DNA of 64,000 nucleotides from Mycolicibacterium arabiense (GTDB taxonomy: Bacteria > Actinomycetota > Actinomycetes > Mycobacteriales > Mycobacteriaceae): NCBI RefSeq assembly GCF_010731815.2, contig NZ_AP022593.1, positions 2,108,001 to 2,172,000 on the forward strand. The letters are read 5' to 3'. Positions 18,551 to 27,040 of this stretch are shown piece after piece. A model generated the notes under the pieces. That model worked only from the letters and a program-made list of their open reading frames with translations, made no database searches and was not told the origin of the DNA. The first letter of the stretch is position 1. Every line of letters begins with the position of its first letter. A program made the position numbers and the translations under genes.

Positions 18551-19708
18551 TCAGCGATCCGCGCGGCGGGCATCCAGTTCCGCCAGTATGTCGGCGGTGT
18601 CCGCGCCCAATTCGGGCGCGGGCCCGGCGACGCGACCGGGCGTGCGCGAGAACCACGTCGGCACTCCGGGGAAGCGCGTCGGGCCGTGCGGGGTGTCGAT
18701 CGTCTCGAACATGCCCACCGCGTTCAGGTGCGGGTCGTCGAACAGCTCGTCGGGCGTCTGGATCGGCGCAGCGGGAATCTGCAACTCGCGGAACAGCTCC
18801 AACCATTCCGCGGTGGTGCGTTCCAGCAGCGTTTGCGCGATCAGCCCGTACATGCGGTCGATCTGCTTGGCCCGTAGTTCCAGGGTCGCGAACGCCTCGC
18901 CGTACTCCTCGATCCATGCGGGTTTGACGTTGTCGACGAAGGCCTTCCAGTGCTTGTCGTTGTAGATCAGCACTGCGACGTGGCCGTCCTTGGTCGGGTA
19001 CGGCTTGCGGTCGCGGGCCACCGTCCGCGGGTAGATCGCGGGGCCGAGAGGCGGCGTGAACATCCTGCCGTTGGCGTGCTCGACGAGCATGAAGGACGCC
19101 ATGGTCTCGTACATGCTGACCTCCACCTCCTGCCCCTCGCCCGTCCGCTCGCGGTGGAACAGCGCCATCATGGTGGCGTAGGTGGCCGTGAGGCCGCCGA
19201 CCTTGTCCGCGACGATCGTCCCGACGTAGGTCGTCTCGCCGGTGAGGAGTTCCTGCACGGCAGAGACCCCGGACTGGGCCTGGATGATGTCGTCGTACGC
19301 GGGACGGTCGGCCTCCGGGCCGCGGCGGCTGTAGCCGTAGCAGTTGGTGTAGACGATGGCCGGGTTGATCGCGGCGACGTCGTCGTAGGCGAACCCCAGC
19401 TTGGCGATGGCCCTGGCTCGCATGGAGTGGATGAAGACGTCCGCCTCGGCGATGAGACCGCGCAGCGCGGCCTTGCCCTCGTCGGTGACGAGATCGAGTA
19501 CGACGCTGCGCTTTCCGCGGTTGACGTTGACGAACACGCCGCTCATGCCGGATGCCGGCCCGACCGAGATGTAGCGGGCGTTGTCACCGTCGGGCGGCTC
19601 GACCTTGACGACGTCGGCGCCCATGTCGGCCATGATCTGGGTGCAGTAGGGCCCCATCACCACCGCGGTGAGGTCCACGACGCGGATGCCTGCCAGCGGA
19701 CCGGTCAC
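18551..19708 (-). CDS. CaiB/BaiF family (class III) CoA-transferase
   Basis: A 385-residue class III CoA-transferase: LAGIRVVDLTAVVMGPYCTQIMAD, MGADVVKVEPPDGDNAR and the NVNRGKRSVVLDL segment are family landmarks. Members move CoA between formyl-, carnitinyl-, bile-acid- or succinyl-type acids. Last gene of the leftward catabolic operon; its GTG overlaps the upstream SDR stop (GTGA). In context it may activate an acid intermediate, or recycle CoA from formyl-CoA if the ThDP enzyme releases that product; neither is proven by sequence. Confidence 0.88.
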   Translation of the reverse strand: MTGPLAGIRVVDLTAVVMGPYCTQIMADMGADVVKVEPPDGDNARYISVGPASGMSGVFVNVNRGKRSVVLDLVTDEGKAALRGLIAEADVFIHSMRARAIAKLGFAYDDVAAINPAIVYTNCYGYSRRGPEADRPAYDDIIQAQSGVSAVQELLTGETTYVGTIVADKVGGLTATYATMMALFHRERTGEGQEVEVSMYETMASFMLVEHANGRMFTPPLGPAIYPRTVARDRKPYPTKDGHVAVLIYNDKHWKAFVDNVKPAWIEEYGEAFATLELRAKQIDRMYGLIAQTLLERTTAEWLELFRELQIPAAPIQTPDELFDDPHLNAVGMFETIDTPHGPTRFPGVPTWFSRTPGRVAGPAPELGADTADILAELDARRADR

Positions 19709-20631
19709 AGATCGCTCGCTGCCGACGCTCCGAAGCTGTACCGGATGTGGTCGGTGTGCCCGTTCGGTACGGGCGGGAACACCAGCGGCACGGTGTCGTC
19801 GCGGATCGCGTCGATGACCTCCGCCACGTCCTCGACCGACCACGACGGGCGGTACACGCCCGGTGTCTCGGCGACGAAGGCGCGCGCCATGCGCCCCGCG
19901 ATCGCCACGAACAGTTCGCCGGTGACCGTGCAGGACTGGTGGGCGAGCCAGCCCACCATCGGTGCGACGAGGCCGGGCTCCATCGGCGGGTAGGCCGAGG
20001 TGTCGAGCCCCTCGGCCATCCTCGTCACGGCGCCGGGGATGATCGCGTTGCACGTCACGCCGTGGGCCGCGCCCTCGAGTGCCACCACGTTCGTCAGCCC
20101 GATGATGCCTGCCTTGGCGGCGGCGTAGTTGGCGACGCCGTGATTGCCGTAGAGGCCCCCGATCGACGAGGTCAGCACCACCCTGCCGTAGCCGGCCGTC
20201 GTCATGACCGGGAACGCCGGACGCACCACGTGGAAGGCGCCGCGCAGATGCACGTCGAGTACGGCGTCGAAGTCCTCGTAGGACATCTCCGTCAGCGGCG
20301 CGCGGCGGACGTTGCCTGCGTTGTGCACCAGCACGTCGATGCGACCGAAGTGCTCGAGCGCGGCGTCGACGATCGCACGCCCGCCCTCAGCGGTCGCCAC
20401 GGAATCGGTCGACGCGACGGCTTCGCCTCCAGCCGAACGGATCTCGTTGACCACCTGCTGTGCCGGACCGACGTCGGTGCCCTCACCGGTGAGGGTGCCC
20501 CCGACGTCGTTCACCACCACCTTGGCGCCCCTGGCAGCGAGCAGCACTGCGTACTCGCGGCCGAGCCCGCGTCCACCACCGGTCACGACGGCGACGCGCC
20601 CGTCGAAGTTCAGACTGGAAGGAGATGCCAT
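19705..20631 (-). CDS. SDR oxidoreductase, MFE-2-like 3-hydroxyacyl-CoA dehydrogenase type
   Basis: A 308-residue short-chain dehydrogenase. Rossmann motif TGGGRGLGREYA, NNAG-equivalent HNAGN, and catalytic Ser/Tyr/Lys in SSIGGLYGNHGVANYAAAK. The strings GRGLGREYAVLLAARGAKVVVND and NYAAAKAGIIGLTN are typical of the (3R)-hydroxyacyl-CoA dehydrogenase domain of multifunctional enzyme type 2, so a CoA-thioester substrate is likely. The ATG lies one base after the TauD-type gene stop, and the stop overlaps the CoA-transferase GTG. Confidence 0.87.
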   Translation of the reverse strand: MASPSSLNFDGRVAVVTGGGRGLGREYAVLLAARGAKVVVNDVGGTLTGEGTDVGPAQQVVNEIRSAGGEAVASTDSVATAEGGRAIVDAALEHFGRIDVLVHNAGNVRRAPLTEMSYEDFDAVLDVHLRGAFHVVRPAFPVMTTAGYGRVVLTSSIGGLYGNHGVANYAAAKAGIIGLTNVVALEGAAHGVTCNAIIPGAVTRMAEGLDTSAYPPMEPGLVAPMVGWLAHQSCTVTGELFVAIAGRMARAFVAETPGVYRPSWSVEDVAEVIDAIRDDTVPLVFPPVPNGHTDHIRYSFGASAASDL

Positions 20632-20632
20632 C

Positions 20633-21466
20633 TCAGGCGAACGGTTCCTCGCCGGCGAGCTTCGTCCGTTGCAGCAGTCGACCGGACGTCGGATCGTATG
20701 GAGTGGCTCGGTGCATGGTCCCAGTGTTGTCCCAGATGACCAGATCGCCAACTGACCAGGTGTGCCGGTACGTGAACTGGGGTTGGGTGGCCCACTCACG
20801 GAGGCGAACCAGCAGTTCGGTGCTCGCCCGGCGGTCCAACCCGACGACGTGGCCGGCCGTGCAGCCGAGCACGAGTGACTTGCGGCCCGAGCGGTGCGTC
20901 CACACCAGGGGCAGGTCGCGTTCCCCGATCGACATCATCTGCCGAAGCGTCTCGAGCGCGGGCTCCGGCTCGTAGTACAGCAGTGTCGTCCACGTCGAAT
21001 GGGTGACCTGGAGTTGCTCGAGGGCGGCCTTGTCCTCGTCGGGCAGGTCCTCGTAGGCCGCGTAGGTGTTGCAGAACTCTGTGTCGCCCTCACCCTCGTT
21101 GCCGAGCGCCTTGCTCGACAACAGCGAGGCCAGGATCGGCACCTCGTTCATGGTCCCGTCCAGGTGCCAGTACAGCGAGCCCCGCAGGTAGTCGGCCTGC
21201 TTGTTGATGCTGGTGTCGAGGGTGACCTGATAGAGCTTCTCGCCCTTGCGTTCGGTGGCCATGGTGCCCAGCGTCTCGGTGAAGGCCACCTGCTCGTCGT
21301 CGGTGAACCCGATCTTCGGGAACACCAGCACCCCGCGCTGCTCGAGCAATTCGCGGATCGCGCCTGCGTGGTCACCCGAGAGCAGAGTGGCCTTGTCCGC
21401 GAGGATCTCGCTGCCGATCCGCGGGTGGATCTCGCGCGCACTCAGCGCGTCGACGGTCGACGTCAC
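20633..21466 (-). CDS. TauD/TfdA-type Fe(II)/2-oxoglutarate dioxygenase
   Basis: 277 residues. The iron-binding triad is visible as HxD in YWHLDGTMNE and the distal His in NTGTMHRATPYD, with the 2-oxoglutarate-binding Arg expected in the C-terminal GRLLQRT region. These enzymes hydroxylate unactivated carbons using O2 and 2-oxoglutarate. Starts at a GTG overlapping the stop of the flavin monooxygenase (GTGA). Within this operon it is a candidate for the hydroxylation step preceding the ThDP-dependent cleavage. Confidence 0.87.
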   Translation of the reverse strand: MTSTVDALSAREIHPRIGSEILADKATLLSGDHAGAIRELLEQRGVLVFPKIGFTDDEQVAFTETLGTMATERKGEKLYQVTLDTSINKQADYLRGSLYWHLDGTMNEVPILASLLSSKALGNEGEGDTEFCNTYAAYEDLPDEDKAALEQLQVTHSTWTTLLYYEPEPALETLRQMMSIGERDLPLVWTHRSGRKSLVLGCTAGHVVGLDRRASTELLVRLREWATQPQFTYRHTWSVGDLVIWDNTGTMHRATPYDPTSGRLLQRTKLAGEEPFA

Positions 21467-23301
21467 GTCGCCAACTCCAGCCCGTCCAGGTCCCCCTTGT
21501 CGCGCCATGCCTCCAGCAGCTCGTCGAAGGCGTAGAAGCCCGGCGAGTAGAAGTCACCGAGGAACGAGCCGTTGCCCTCTGCGCCCCCGCGGCCCTCGTT
21601 GTTGTAATAACCGGGCGTGCAGGATAGTTCGAATGCCGAGTTGTCGATCGACAGTTCGCGCACGGTCGACACCCAGGCATCTTGGCCATCCTGGCTGGCC
21701 TCCACCGTGGTGGCGCCGCGGCCCTGTGCCTCGGCCAGGATGTAGGCGATGTGCTTGGCCTGCTGCTCGAACATCGCCGTGGTGTTCGCGGACACCCCGC
21801 CTTGGATGAACCCCATGTGGAACTGGTTCGGGAATCCTCGGCTGGTCATGCCGTGCAGCGTCTTGTAGTCGTCCTTCCAATGGTCGAAGAGCGACAGGCC
21901 ATCTCGGCCGGTGATCGAGTCGATGGCATACCTGCGGCTGATCTCGGTGGAGATCTCGAACCCGCTTGCGAAGATGACGCAGTCGACCTCGTACTCGACG
22001 CCGCCCGCGACGATGCCGTTGGCCGTGAGCCGCTCCACGCCCTTGGTCGCCGACACGTCGACGAGCGTGACGTTCGGGCGGTTGAACGAGGCCAGGTAGT
22101 GCTCGCTGGACGTCGGCCGCTTGCACATGAAGCGGTAGTACGGCTTGAGCGCCTCGGCGGTGTCGGGGTCGGTGACGATCTCGGCGACGCGTCGCCGCAG
22201 TCGCTCCATGATCTTGTAGTCCTCTTCCTCCCGGAACGCCATGATCTGTTCGATCGTCACGGTCGCGGGATCGTCGAGGCCCGCGATCCGGTTGGTCAGG
22301 TTGCGGCCCAGTTCGGTCCAGAAGTCGCACACCAGATCCGGCTCACCGAACACGACGCCGACGAACGGCGACCAGTTGTGGAAGTTGCGCTTGCGCTCCT
22401 CCTGCCACCCCGGCTGGAGCGAGGCGGCCCAGTCGGGATCGGTGCCCGGGTTGGTGCGCTGGTCCACCGACGACGGCGTCCGTTGAAATACCAACAGCTC
22501 CTTGGCGTCCCGGGCCAGGTGCGGCACCAGCTGGATTCCGGTGGCGCCGGTGCCGACGAGGGCCACCCGCTTGTCGGCGAGCTCGACCAGTCCGCCGTCT
22601 GCGTTGCCCCCGGTGTAGTCGTAGTCCCACCGGGCGGAGTGGAACACGTGGCCCGTGAAGTCCTTGATCCCCGGAATGCCGGGCAGCTTCGGGCGGTTGT
22701 AGGAGCCCTGAGCCATGACCACGAAGCGGGCCTGGATCCGATCGCCGCGATCGGTGCCGATCTGCCAGCGCTCGGACGAGTCGTCCCAACGCAGGTCGCG
22801 TACCTGGGTCGAGAACAGCGCACCGTCGTACAGCCCGAAGTGCTTCCCGATGTTGCGGCAGTGTTGGAAGATCTCGGCACCGTCGGCGAACTTCTTCGAC
22901 GGCATGAAGTCGAGTTCCTCGAGCAGCGGGATGTAGCAGTAGGCGTCGTTGTCACACTGGACTCCCGGGAACCGGTTCCAGTACCAGACGCCTCCGAAGT
23001 CGCCCGCCATCTCGATGACGCGGATGCCCTGCACGCCCGCCTTCTTGAGGTATGCGCCGGCGAGCAGACCGGCGAACCCACCTCCGAGGATGACGACCTC
23101 GGCGTCCTCGACGATCGGGTCCCGTTCGGTCACCGTCGTGTAGGGATCCACCTCGTAGAAGTCGGCGTAGTCGCCCTCGAGTTCCAGGTACTGCGAGGCA
23201 CCCTCGGGCCGTACGCGCTTGGCCCGCTCGGCGGCGTACTTCTCCCGCATGGCGGAGATGTCGATGTCGGTCGGGACATCGGTCGGACCACAGGTCGTCA
23301 C
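21463..23301 (-). CDS. Baeyer-Villiger-type flavin monooxygenase
   Basis: A 612-residue class B flavoprotein monooxygenase. FAD motif VILGGGFAGLLAG, the Baeyer-Villiger fingerprint FTGHVFHSARWDY (FxGxxxHxxxWD) near residue 200, NADPH motif VALVGTGATGIQ, and the second ATG-type motif IFASGFE. An extended N-terminus is seen in steroid- and cyclic-ketone-type BVMOs. Expected to insert oxygen next to a ketone, forming ester or lactone. GTG start within the Rieske gene stop (GTGA). The lactonase-like beta-propeller protein encoded across the promoter could open the product lactone. Confidence 0.9.
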   Translation of the reverse strand: MTTCGPTDVPTDIDISAMREKYAAERAKRVRPEGASQYLELEGDYADFYEVDPYTTVTERDPIVEDAEVVILGGGFAGLLAGAYLKKAGVQGIRVIEMAGDFGGVWYWNRFPGVQCDNDAYCYIPLLEELDFMPSKKFADGAEIFQHCRNIGKHFGLYDGALFSTQVRDLRWDDSSERWQIGTDRGDRIQARFVVMAQGSYNRPKLPGIPGIKDFTGHVFHSARWDYDYTGGNADGGLVELADKRVALVGTGATGIQLVPHLARDAKELLVFQRTPSSVDQRTNPGTDPDWAASLQPGWQEERKRNFHNWSPFVGVVFGEPDLVCDFWTELGRNLTNRIAGLDDPATVTIEQIMAFREEEDYKIMERLRRRVAEIVTDPDTAEALKPYYRFMCKRPTSSEHYLASFNRPNVTLVDVSATKGVERLTANGIVAGGVEYEVDCVIFASGFEISTEISRRYAIDSITGRDGLSLFDHWKDDYKTLHGMTSRGFPNQFHMGFIQGGVSANTTAMFEQQAKHIAYILAEAQGRGATTVEASQDGQDAWVSTVRELSIDNSAFELSCTPGYYNNEGRGGAEGNGSFLGDFYSPGFYAFDELLEAWRDKGDLDGLELAT

Positions 23302-24725
23302 GCTTCTCCTTCGAGTTCTCGCGGGGCTCCGGTGCCCATGTACTTGGCCAACTGGGTGTGCAGGTTGACCGTGCTGCGCTCCCGGTAGGGGTTGGGCATC
23401 GTGCCGGGGAAGCCCGCCGACTTCATGCCCTGCTGCACGGCGGCCATGTTGGAGAAGTCCTGCGGGAGCACCGAGAGCCAGTTCGACGAGTCCTTCGGCG
23501 TGTACTGCCACTCCGTCTGCGGCTCTTCGCCCTTCGGATACAGCTCGAACACCGCGACCTCGAAGATGCACTTGTTCGGGTCGTAGCTCGGGTCGGGGCG
23601 CGCGCTGTAGCACAGTGCGCTGGTGAGGCCCTGGCCGATTTGCAGGTTGGGGAACAGCTGCCATGCCGTGCCGCTCTGGCCCAGGATGTCCGGCGGGATC
23701 GTCGGCCAGATCACGCCGCGCTCCTCGTCATCCCGACGCGCAGACGCCAGCCAATGCTGGAGCACCTTGTCCGCGGGCGTGCCCTCGGGTAGTTCGTCGA
23801 CGAGCCGGTTGGCCGCGTTCACCAGCGTCGCGGTGGTCGTCGCATTGGTCTGTTCCCACGTGTACATCTGCATCTCGGCGGTGGAGACACGCGGGTCGTC
23901 GCCGGTGCCGAGGCGAATCTTGGACTTCGTCTCCTCCATGCCCTTCGGTGCGTCGTAGCCGATGTTGCTGTGCCGCCCTTGTGCTTTCGCCCAGCCCTTG
24001 AACTCACCGAACCGGTTGAACTCCGGATGCGTGGTGAACACGTGGTAGGTCTCGTTGAAGGCCTCCATCGCGACTTTCCAGTTGCAGTCGAAGTAGAGCC
24101 ACTTACGCCACTTGTAGCGCATGTTCTCCAGCCCGAACGGGTCGAGGATCTTGGCGGCGGGCATCAGGTAGTCGGCGAGCGACTCGCACTCGGGGTCCAT
24201 GTTGACGAACAGCCAGCCGCCCCAGGTGTCGACCTGGACGGGCGCCAGATGCGTATTGCGCGCCGACAGTTTGCCCTTCCAGTCGTCCTGCTCGCGGATG
24301 TGGGTGCACGTGCCGTCGAGGCCGTAGGTCCAGCCGTGGAACCCGCAGACGAACGACTTGCGCGCCCGGCCGATCGCGTTCTTCGCCCCCTCGGCGTTGT
24401 CGATCAGTTTGCGGCCGCGGTGCATGCACACGTTGTGGTGTGCGCTGAACTCATTGGGCCCGGTCCGCACGACGATGATCGAGTCGTCGAGGACGTCGTA
24501 GGTCAGATAGCTCCCGACCTCGGGGATCTCCTCGACCCGCCCGACCTGTTGCCACACCTTGCGCCACAGCTTGTCTCGTTCGGCGCGGGCGTAGTCCTCC
24601 GAGACGTACGCCTCGACCGGGATCGTCATCGGGTCCGACAGGTCTTCCGGGACGGCGCCCGTCGAGTCGTCGGGATCGGCTTCGACTTCGATCGTCGCGT
24701 CGAGGTCGGATTCGGTGTGGGTCAC
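23298..24725 (-). CDS. Rieske non-heme iron oxygenase, alpha subunit
   Basis: 475 residues. The Rieske [2Fe-2S] centre is CMHRGRKL with CGFHGWTYG. Mononuclear iron site: NETYHVFTTHPEF, with the Asp in the C-terminal QDFSNMAAVQQGM. This is the aromatic-ring/terpenoid hydroxylating alpha-subunit fold. No beta subunit, ferredoxin or reductase is encoded nearby, so it must borrow electron partners. GTG start with an AAGGAAG site upstream. A 12-base gap separates it from the SDR, and its stop overlaps the monooxygenase start. Confidence 0.9.
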   Translation of the reverse strand: MTHTESDLDATIEVEADPDDSTGAVPEDLSDPMTIPVEAYVSEDYARAERDKLWRKVWQQVGRVEEIPEVGSYLTYDVLDDSIIVVRTGPNEFSAHHNVCMHRGRKLIDNAEGAKNAIGRARKSFVCGFHGWTYGLDGTCTHIREQDDWKGKLSARNTHLAPVQVDTWGGWLFVNMDPECESLADYLMPAAKILDPFGLENMRYKWRKWLYFDCNWKVAMEAFNETYHVFTTHPEFNRFGEFKGWAKAQGRHSNIGYDAPKGMEETKSKIRLGTGDDPRVSTAEMQMYTWEQTNATTTATLVNAANRLVDELPEGTPADKVLQHWLASARRDDEERGVIWPTIPPDILGQSGTAWQLFPNLQIGQGLTSALCYSARPDPSYDPNKCIFEVAVFELYPKGEEPQTEWQYTPKDSSNWLSVLPQDFSNMAAVQQGMKSAGFPGTMPNPYRERSTVNLHTQLAKYMGTGAPRELEGEA

Positions 24726-24737
24726 GTGATCTTCCTT

Positions 24738-25583
24738 TCAGGGCCGTGTGATCGCTTCGCGGAAGGACTGGTCCTTCAGGAACAGCGACGTGTTGTCGGC
24801 GCCCAGGTGGGTCCACTTGAGGTTCAATCCGCCGTCGACGAGCAGGGTCTGACCCGTCACGTAGCCGGACAGGTCCGACAGCAGGAACAGGATCGCGCCT
24901 GCCTGTTCGTCCGGGGTGCCGCGCCGCCCCATCGCGATCGCGGTGCGGTCGCGGTCGGGGTCGTCGTCGACGTAGGTCGCCGACGCCGCCGTCTCGGTGA
25001 CCCCGGGCGCCACCGCGTTGACGCGGATGCCGGAGCCGGCGAGTTCGACGGCCATGGTGCGCGTCATCGCCACGACTGCCGCCTTGGCGGTGCCGTAGCC
25101 GATGTGGAACGGCGCAGTGTTCATCCCGCTGATCGACGACACCGAGACGATGGAGCCCGGGCAGTTGGTGGCGAGCAGCTCGGCGGCGACGGCCTGACTG
25201 AAGAAGAACGCTGTCTCCAGATTCGCCGCGAACAGCGCCCGCCAGTCGTCGCGGGTCACCCGGGTGGACGGCATCCACGTCGCGGGGGCGGCGCCACCCG
25301 CGACGTTCACCAGCCCGTAGAGCGTGCCGTCGGTCTCGCGTACCCGGTTCATGACGGTGGCGATGCCGTCGTCGGTGGAGGCGTCGGCTGCGACGGTGAT
25401 CACCGATAGACCCTCGGCAGCAAGCGGACCCACGTGTTCGTCGAGGTTGTCCTGCCGACGGCTCACCGCCACGACCGTGGCCCCGGCGCGGGCGGCCAGC
25501 GCGGTCACGGTGGTCCCGATGCCACCACCACCCGCGCCCGAGACGACGACGATGCGACCGGTGAGGTCGATCAGGTCAGGCAC
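24738..25583 (-). CDS. SDR family oxidoreductase
   Basis: 281 residues. Modified nucleotide loop SGAGGGGIGTTV; VNVAGG replaces NNAG; catalytic Ser in SVSSISGM and YxxxK in GYGTAKAAVV; and the usual LLVDGGLNLKW near the end. The C-terminus is about 25 residues longer than a basic FabG-type SDR. Likely an alcohol/ketone dehydrogenase for the pathway intermediate that feeds the Baeyer-Villiger enzyme. GTG start directly after the aldehyde dehydrogenase stop. Confidence 0.87.
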   Translation of the reverse strand: MPDLIDLTGRIVVVSGAGGGGIGTTVTALAARAGATVVAVSRRQDNLDEHVGPLAAEGLSVITVAADASTDDGIATVMNRVRETDGTLYGLVNVAGGAAPATWMPSTRVTRDDWRALFAANLETAFFFSQAVAAELLATNCPGSIVSVSSISGMNTAPFHIGYGTAKAAVVAMTRTMAVELAGSGIRVNAVAPGVTETAASATYVDDDPDRDRTAIAMGRRGTPDEQAGAILFLLSDLSGYVTGQTLLVDGGLNLKWTHLGADNTSLFLKDQSFREAITRP

Positions 25584-25585
25584 TG

Positions 25586-27013
25586 CTATCCAGCCCCCGC
25601 AGGCGCCATGATCGACTTGGTCTCGAGGTACTCGTGGAAGCCGATGTCTCCCCATTCGCGACCGTTGCCGCTCTGCTTGTAACCGCCGAACGCAGAGTTG
25701 AAGTCGAAGCCGCCGTTGATCGCCACCCACCCGGCGCGGATGCGCCCCGCGACGGTCTTCGCCGTGTCGAGGTCCTCACCCGAGACGTAGCCTGCCAGAC
25801 CGTAATCGGTGTCGTTGGCGATCTCGACCGCCTGGTCGAGGTCGTCGTAGCCGAGGATGACGAGCACCGGACCGAAGATCTCCTCGCGGGCGATCGTCAT
25901 GTCGTTGGTGACGTCGGCGAACACGGTGGGCTTGACGTAGTAACCGGTGTCCAAGCCGTCGGGTCTGCCGGTGCCCCCGGCGACCAGGGTCGCACCCTCC
26001 TCGATCCCCTTGCGGATCAGCGCCTGGATCTTCTCGAACTGGGTGCCCGACACCACGGGACCGACGTCGAACCCGCCGTTCGGATCGCCCACGGTGATGC
26101 CCGCCGCAGCGGCTGCGGCGATCTCCTTCGCCTCGGCCATGCGACTGTTGGGCACCAGCATGCGCGACGGCGCACTGCAGGTCTGGCCCGAGTTGCCCAT
26201 CATGGTGACCACGCCCGAGGAGACGCTGTCGGCGAACGCCGTGTCGTCGAGGACGATGTTGGGGCTCTTGCCGCCGAGTTCCTGCGCGACCCGCTTGACC
26301 GTCGGGGCGGCATTGCGCGCGACCTCGATGCCGGCGCGGGTGGACCCGGTGAACGACACCATGTCGACCCCCGGATGGCTGGACAGCGGGACACCGACGC
26401 CGGGTCCGTCTCCCTGGATCAAGTTGAACACGCCCGCGGGAACCCCAGCGGCGTCCAGGATCTCGGCGAACACCTGCGCCGAGAACGGTGCCACCTCAGA
26501 GGGTTTGAGCACCGACGTGCAGCCGGTCGCGAGCGCCGGGAAGACCTTGACCGAGATCTGGTTGAGTGGCCAGTTCCATGGCGTGATGAGGCCACAGACC
26601 CCGATGGCCTCCTTCACGATGGTGAGTCCGCCGCGGTCCTCGGTGAAGGGGAACGTCTTCAACGACTCGATGGCCGTGGTCAGGTGTCCGAGCCCGAGAC
26701 CGACCTGCGGGCCGGCCGCGAGCCCCGCTGGTGCGCCCATCTCCTCGGTGACCGCCTCGGCGAGATCGCCTGCACGCTCCTGGTACTCGGCCAGAATCGC
26801 GTTGAGCACGTCGAGCCGCTCCTCGCGGGTGGTCACCGACCACGTCGCGAAGGCCCGTCGGGCGGCGTCCACGGCCTTGTCGACGTCGGCGGCGGATCCC
26901 AGCGAGATCTGTCCCGCCACCTGCTCGGTCGCTGGGTTCTCGACGTCGACGGTCCTCGGCTCGACCGGGTCGACCCACTGCCCGTCGATGTAGAACTTCA
27001 GGTAACTACGCAT
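25586..27013 (-). CDS. Aldehyde dehydrogenase
   Basis: 475 residues, NAD(P)-dependent ALDH superfamily. Catalytic Glu in AQELGGKSPN, Cys in GNSGQTCSAPSR, glycine motif SFTGSTRAGIEV, and the C-terminal FGGYKQSGNGREWG. It belongs to the broad-substrate 4-(hydroxymethyl)- or long-chain-type group; the exact substrate cannot be read. Directly downstream of the ThDP enzyme, which would generate an aldehyde, so it probably oxidises that product. Confidence 0.9.
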   Translation of the reverse strand: MRSYLKFYIDGQWVDPVEPRTVDVENPATEQVAGQISLGSAADVDKAVDAARRAFATWSVTTREERLDVLNAILAEYQERAGDLAEAVTEEMGAPAGLAAGPQVGLGLGHLTTAIESLKTFPFTEDRGGLTIVKEAIGVCGLITPWNWPLNQISVKVFPALATGCTSVLKPSEVAPFSAQVFAEILDAAGVPAGVFNLIQGDGPGVGVPLSSHPGVDMVSFTGSTRAGIEVARNAAPTVKRVAQELGGKSPNIVLDDTAFADSVSSGVVTMMGNSGQTCSAPSRMLVPNSRMAEAKEIAAAAAAGITVGDPNGGFDVGPVVSGTQFEKIQALIRKGIEEGATLVAGGTGRPDGLDTGYYVKPTVFADVTNDMTIAREEIFGPVLVILGYDDLDQAVEIANDTDYGLAGYVSGEDLDTAKTVAGRIRAGWVAINGGFDFNSAFGGYKQSGNGREWGDIGFHEYLETKSIMAPAGAG

Positions 27014-27040
27014 TCTCGCTCCTGACGTCGCGGTGCATGT